This document shows positions 61,101 through 64,000 of a stretch of 64,000 nucleotides of DNA, in pieces (position 1 is the first letter of the stretch; every line of letters begins with the position of its first letter). The position numbers and the translations under genes were made by a program. This DNA is from Pedobacter sp. PAMC26386 (GTDB lineage: Bacteria > Bacteroidota > Bacteroidia > Sphingobacteriales > Sphingobacteriaceae), in the NCBI GenBank assembly GCA_014302835.1, contig CP060294.1, forward strand, positions 2,629,067-2,693,066. The letters are read 5' to 3'. The notes under the pieces were generated by a model. It was not told where the DNA came from. It saw nothing but the letters and a program-made list of their open reading frames with translations, and made no database searches.

Positions 61101-64000
61101 GCTAAACCATTACAGCCTTCAGATGAAGTAGGAATAACTGTTATAGTAGCCTCAATTGCACTGTTAGTTGTATTCGATACAGTAAACGCCGGAATATTTC
61201 CCGCACCCGTTCCAGCAAGACCAATTTCAGGATGATCGTTGCTCCAGGTAAAAGTACTGCCAGTACCATTATCTGTAAACACAACTGGAATAGTACTACC
61301 CAGGTTACATAATTTCTGATCTGCTGGTTTAGTCACCACCGCTGTTGGCTCAACCCTGATTTTGAATGTTACAGGTAAACCATTACAGCCTTCAGATGAA
61401 GTAGGAATAACTGTTATAGTAGCCTCAATTGCGCTGTTAGTTGTATTCGATACAGTAAACGCCGGAATATTTCCTGCACCCGTTCCAGCAAGACCAATTT
61501 CAGGATGATCATTGCTCCAGGTAAAAGTACTGCCAGTACCATTATCCGTAAACACAACTGGAATAGTACTACCCAGGTTACATAATTTCTGATCTGCTGG
61601 TTTAGTCACCACCGCTGTTGGCTCAACCCTGATTTTGAATGTTACAGCTAAACCATTACAGCCTTCAGATGAAGTAGGAATAACTGTTATAGTAGCCTCA
61701 ATTGCACTGTTAGTTGTATTCGATACAGTAAACGCCGGAATATTTCCCGCACCCGTTCCAGCAAGACCAATTTCAGGATGATCATTGCTCCAGGTAAAAG
61801 TACTACCAGTACCATTGTCTGTAAACACAACTGGAATAGTCCTACCCAGGTTACATAATTTCTGATCTGCTGGTTTAGTCACCACCGCTGTTGGCTCAAC
61901 CGTGATTTTGAATGTTACAGCTAAACCATTACAGCCTTCAGATGAAGTAGGAATAACTGTTATAGTCGCCTCAATTGCACTGTTAGTTGTATTCGATACA
62001 GTAAACGCCGGAATATTTCCTGCACCCGTTCCAGCAAGACCAATTTCAGGATGATCATTGCTCCAGGTAAAAGTACTGCCAGTACCATTGTCTGTAAACA
62101 CAACTGGAATAGTACTACCCAGGTTACATAATTTCTGATCTGCTGGTTTAGTCACCACCGCTGTTGGCTCAACCCTGATTTTGAATGTTACAGCTAAACC
62201 ATTACAGCCTTCAGATGAAGTAGGAATAACTGTTATAGTAGCCTCAATTGCACTGTTAGTTGTATTCGATACAGTAAACGCCGGAATATTTCCTGCACCC
62301 GTCCCAGCAAGACCAATTTCAGGATGATCATTGCTCCAGGTAAAAGTACTGCCAGTACCATTATCTGTAAACACAACTGGAATAGTACTACCCAGGTTAC
62401 ATAATTTCTGATCTGCTGGTTTAGTCACCACCGCTGTTGGCTCAACCCTGATTTTGAATGTTACAGCTAAACCATTACAGCCTTCAGATGAAGTAGGAAT
62501 AACTGTTATAGTCGCCTCAATTGCACTGTTAGTTGTATTCGATACAGTAAACGCCGGAATATTTCCCGCACCCGTTCCAGCAAGACCAATTTCAGGATGA
62601 TCATTGCTCCAGGTAAAAGTACTGCCAGTACCATTGTCTGTAAACACAACTGGAATAGTACTACCCAGGTTACATAATTTCTGATCTGCTGGTTTAGTCA
62701 CTACTGCTGTTGGCTCAACCCTGATTTTGAATGTTACAGCTAAACCATTACAGCCTTCAGATGAAGTAGGAATAACTGTTATAGTAGCCTCAATTGCACT
62801 GTTAGTTGTATTCGATACAGTAAACGCCGGAATATTTCCTGCACCCGTCCCAGCAAGACCAATTTCAGGATGATCATTGCTCCAGGTAAAAGTACTGCCA
62901 GTACCATTATCTGTAAACACAACTGGAATAGTACTACCCAGGTTACATAATTTCTGATCTGCTGGTTTAGTCACCACCGCTGTTGGCTCAACCCTGATTT
63001 TGAATGTTACAGCTAAACCATTACAGCCTTCAGATGAAGTAGGAATAACTGTTATAGTAGCCTCAATTGCACTGTTAGTTGTATTCGATACAGTAAACGC
63101 CGGAATAATATTTCCTGCACCCGTTCCAGCAAGACCAATTTCAGGATGATCATTGCTCCAGGTAAAAGTACTACCAGTACCATTGTCTGTAAACACAACT
63201 GGAATAGTACTACCCAGGTTACATAATTTCTGATCTGCTGGTTTAGTCACCACCGCTGTTGGCTCAACCCTGATTTTGAATGTTACAGCTAAACCATTAC
63301 AGCCTTCAGATGAAGTAGGAATAACTGTTATAGTAGCCTCAATTGCACTGTTAGTTGTATTCGATACAGTAAACGCCGGAATATTTCCTGCACCCGTCCC
63401 AGCAAGACCAATTTCAAGATGATCATTGCTCCAGGTAAAAGTACTGCCAGTACCATTATCTGTAAACACAACTGGAATAGTACTACCCAGGTTACATAAT
63501 TTCTGATCTGCTGGTTTAGTCACCACCGCTGTTGGCTCAACGGTAATCGTAAAGATTACAGGTGTACCACCACAACTTAATGCAAAAGTTGGCGTCACCT
63601 GGATATGAGCAACAATAGGTCTATTTGTATTATTTAAAACTGTAAAGACAGAGATATCTCCGCTTCCTGAAGCAGGAAGTCCAATTTCAGGATGATCGTT
63701 TGTCCAACTATATACTGTTCCGCTTACTACCCCATCAAAAATAATTTTAGTTATAGCTACATTATTACATATTTTCTGATCTGAAGGTTTAACAACAGTT
63801 GGAGTTGGGTTTACAGTAATCGTAAAAGTTTGTGCATTACCAACACATCCCTTTGCTGAAGTCGGGATAATCGTGATGGTAGCAACGATTGGGGCATCAC
63901 TTGTATTTAATGTCACAAATGACGGGATGTCCCCAATACCTGATATAGCAAGACCAATTTCAGGATGATCATTTGTCCAGGTATAAGTGCTACCAGTACC
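58169..64000 (-). CDS. Giant repeat adhesin with type IX C-terminal domain (5' end beyond window)
   Basis: At least 1940 codons; the frame stays open through the right edge. In order: divergent PKD-like units, eleven nearly identical 91-aa PKD-like repeats (VEPTAVVTKPADQKLCNLG.. to ..TVIPTSSEGC), further Ig-like units, a DUF11-type domain (KITKTANVSVVSKPGDLIQYT), a second related domain (VLVKTGVISSDFSTIIYTF), a cadherin-like Ig domain (DDKADVQINQVVTINIAGND.. GYSGKDEFTYYIYD) and a gliding-motility CHU_C domain (FIPNTITPNGDGKNDTFKI.. NRWGNEVY.. WDGSG.. GTYYYIVTL). Two Cys per repeat (LCNLG, EGCNG) may form disulfides. The CHU_C domain predicts export by type IX secretion and cell-surface display. 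Role: probable adhesin. Confidence 0.93.
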   Translation of the reverse strand, partial: GTGSTYTWTNDHPEIGLAISGIGDIPSFVTLNTSDAPIVATITIIPTSAKGCVGNAQTFTITVNPTPTVVKPSDQKICNNVAITKIIFDGVVSGTVYSWTNDHPEIGLPASGSGDISVFTVLNNTNRPIVAHIQVTPTFALSCGGTPVIFTITVEPTAVVTKPADQKLCNLGSTIPVVFTDNGTGSTFTWSNDHLEIGLAGTGAGNIPAFTVSNTTNSAIEATITVIPTSSEGCNGLAVTFKIRVEPTAVVTKPADQKLCNLGSTIPVVFTDNGTGSTFTWSNDHPEIGLAGTGAGNIIPAFTVSNTTNSAIEATITVIPTSSEGCNGLAVTFKIRVEPTAVVTKPADQKLCNLGSTIPVVFTDNGTGSTFTWSNDHPEIGLAGTGAGNIPAFTVSNTTNSAIEATITVIPTSSEGCNGLAVTFKIRVEPTAVVTKPADQKLCNLGSTIPVVFTDNGTGSTFTWSNDHPEIGLAGTGAGNIPAFTVSNTTNSAIEATITVIPTSSEGCNGLAVTFKIRVEPTAVVTKPADQKLCNLGSTIPVVFTDNGTGSTFTWSNDHPEIGLAGTGAGNIPAFTVSNTTNSAIEATITVIPTSSEGCNGLAVTFKIRVEPTAVVTKPADQKLCNLGSTIPVVFTDNGTGSTFTWSNDHPEIGLAGTGAGNIPAFTVSNTTNSAIEATITVIPTSSEGCNGLAVTFKITVEPTAVVTKPADQKLCNLGRTIPVVFTDNGTGSTFTWSNDHPEIGLAGTGAGNIPAFTVSNTTNSAIEATITVIPTSSEGCNGLAVTFKIRVEPTAVVTKPADQKLCNLGSTIPVVFTDNGTGSTFTWSNDHPEIGLAGTGAGNIPAFTVSNTTNSAIEATITVIPTSSEGCNGLPVTFKIRVEPTAVVTKPADQKLCNLGSTIPVVFTDNGTGSTFTWSNDHPEIGLAGTGAGNIPAFTVSNTTNSAIEATITVIPTSSEGCNGLAVTFKIRVEPTAVVTKPADQKLCNLGSTIPVVFTDNGTGSTFTWSNDHPEIGLAGTGAGNIPAFTVSNTTNSAIEATITVIPTSSEGCNGLAVTFKIRVEPTAVVTKPADQKLCNLGSTIPVVFTDNGTGSTFTWSNDHPEIGLAGTGAGNIPAFTVSNTTNSAIEATITVIPTSSEGCKGVAERFTITVKPDVVLALTYGSNNQSACVNTPISPVIYSVANGTTIVTGLPAGVVGNYLSGRFTISGISSQSGIFNYIITTTGDCDSKQRQGQISVYPNATIDLISQIGSNEPILCINTPLIPIVYKITNATGATISTLPAGLTGDYNAVTKEFTISGNATISGVFPYTITTIGGCASATLNGAIKVNPNTTLDLISASSTANQTLCIYSNNLQTITYQTTNAIGATVTGLPTGLNFTYNNNQLTISGIPQISGTFNYTAHTTGLCQTEHLNGTITVNPSPIGFNDILSNLTCTNNRFQYNLQDNVNNMVSGGNSVSSAFTWTVTPNNNVKGQTNGSGNSINATLINISHTIQQVVYTVTPTSVTGGCSGKIFTVTVNVPVCSGLKITKTANVSVVSKPGDLIQYTITIKNTATANHTGIQVNDPLLGGQLRGPVSGDNGNGILEANEAWVYFGEYRVTQADIDDNGKPNARSGKIINTATVNTFEAPTLLTANAEVDIVTKGSIVLVKTGVISSDFSTIIYTFKVTNTGRVKLYNLDLLDTKIGGKVELGTNEIAAGASIIVTATYKVSDEEKRDGRVVNTATVKANTPSGDTVSDISGTQANSDEPTVHIIVDAPQAIDDKADVQINQVVTINIAGNDLPSLNGLDKASIEISSFPSNGQIEIHTDGTVTYTPNKGYSGKDEFTYYIYDKKAGIRNRSNRAYVEITVIPIELFIPNTITPNGDGKNDTFKIIGRESFDGIELMVFNRWGNEVYRNNNYHNEWDGSGLSEGTYYYIVTLKKAGSKTSKNGWVLIKR
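60535..63540 (-). repeat. Eleven tandem 273-bp coding repeats
   Basis: Period 273 bp (91 codons), measured from the recurring CAGCCTTCAGATGAAGTAGG at 60567, 60840, 61113, 61386, 61659, 61932, 62205, 62478, 62751, 63024 and 63300. The 63024-63300 interval is 276 bp because of one extra codon (IIPAF instead of IPAF). Copies differ at only a handful of mostly synonymous positions. Older, diverged units flank the array on both sides. Confidence 0.93.

Noticed and set aside
60535..63540. CRISPR-like array
   Set aside because: Repeats are 273 bp, contiguous and in frame within one gene; there are no short repeats with unique spacers.

Overview
The window is a chromosomal segment of a Bacteroidetes bacterium, most likely a Pedobacter-like member of the Sphingobacteriaceae. 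It is AT-rich. Genes mostly lack Shine-Dalgarno leaders, and many are preceded by the Bacteroidetes -7 promoter element TAnnTTTG. It carries a PorP/SprF protein beside a giant adhesin with a gliding-motility type C-terminal domain (type IX secretion), a TonB-type receptor of the OMP_b-brl_3 kind, and many Cys-lipidated proteins. The RNase P RNA gene (rnpB) at 38.6 kb is the only RNA gene I can see.

Layout. 0-5.4 kb: dGTPase (running off the left edge), argS, arginase and, divergently, arginine decarboxylase. 5.5-9.7 kb: accessory stretch with a PKD lipoprotein whose signal peptide holds a stop codon, a frameshifted WG-repeat gene, an alpha/beta hydrolase and a beta-lactamase-like protein with TPRs. 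9.9-17.5 kb: Hsp20, a thioesterase, GlcD-like oxidase, FolB, glutaryl-CoA dehydrogenase, a START-like protein and a TonB-type receptor. 17.8-22.5 kb: lysA and lysC separated by an oppositely oriented small membrane-protein gene, then a phosphohexomutase. 22.5-26.7 kb: an IS21-family element (istA, istB) sitting inside a MACPF lipoprotein gene. 27-33 kb: LacI regulator, CbpA/CbpM, hydroxyacid dehydrogenase, PoxB and an exported superoxide dismutase. 33-38.5 kb: fabH followed by a Cys-rich small protein, a lipoprotein, SCO1/SenC and PepSY proteins; divergently, a second SCO plus a lipoprotein cytochrome c. 39-46 kb: NtrC-like regulator, NlpE, small exported proteins, gluconokinase, GH18 hydrolase and an MFS transporter. 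46.3-48.9 kb: a two-gene unit of a DAC (diadenylate cyclase-like) protein and a nitrilase-superfamily amidase. 48.9-57.1 kb: truncated ecotin, MerC-like protein, CocE/NonD hydrolase, aldose epimerase, a lone receiver, and the ybbP-ybbA / tesA divergon. 57.2-64 kb: PorP/SprF and the repeat-rich adhesin, which runs off the right edge.

Most unusual signals: (1) two long perfect hairpins (9.76 and 17.70 kb) that share an identical 24-nt loop but have different, fully compensated stems; (2) a second hairpin family (33.1, 38.5, 48.9 kb), one copy lying exactly where an ecotin gene is cut off; (3) the DAC-nitrilase pair, whose cyclase domain has a changed RHR motif; (4) an IS21 insertion with 47-bp perfect inverted ends and no clear target duplication, apparently in the loop of a hairpin in the target gene; (5) a perfect 36-bp palindrome just upstream of the -7 box of that target gene; (6) eleven nearly identical 273-bp repeats in the adhesin. 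All functional statements are read from sequence motifs; no database search was possible.
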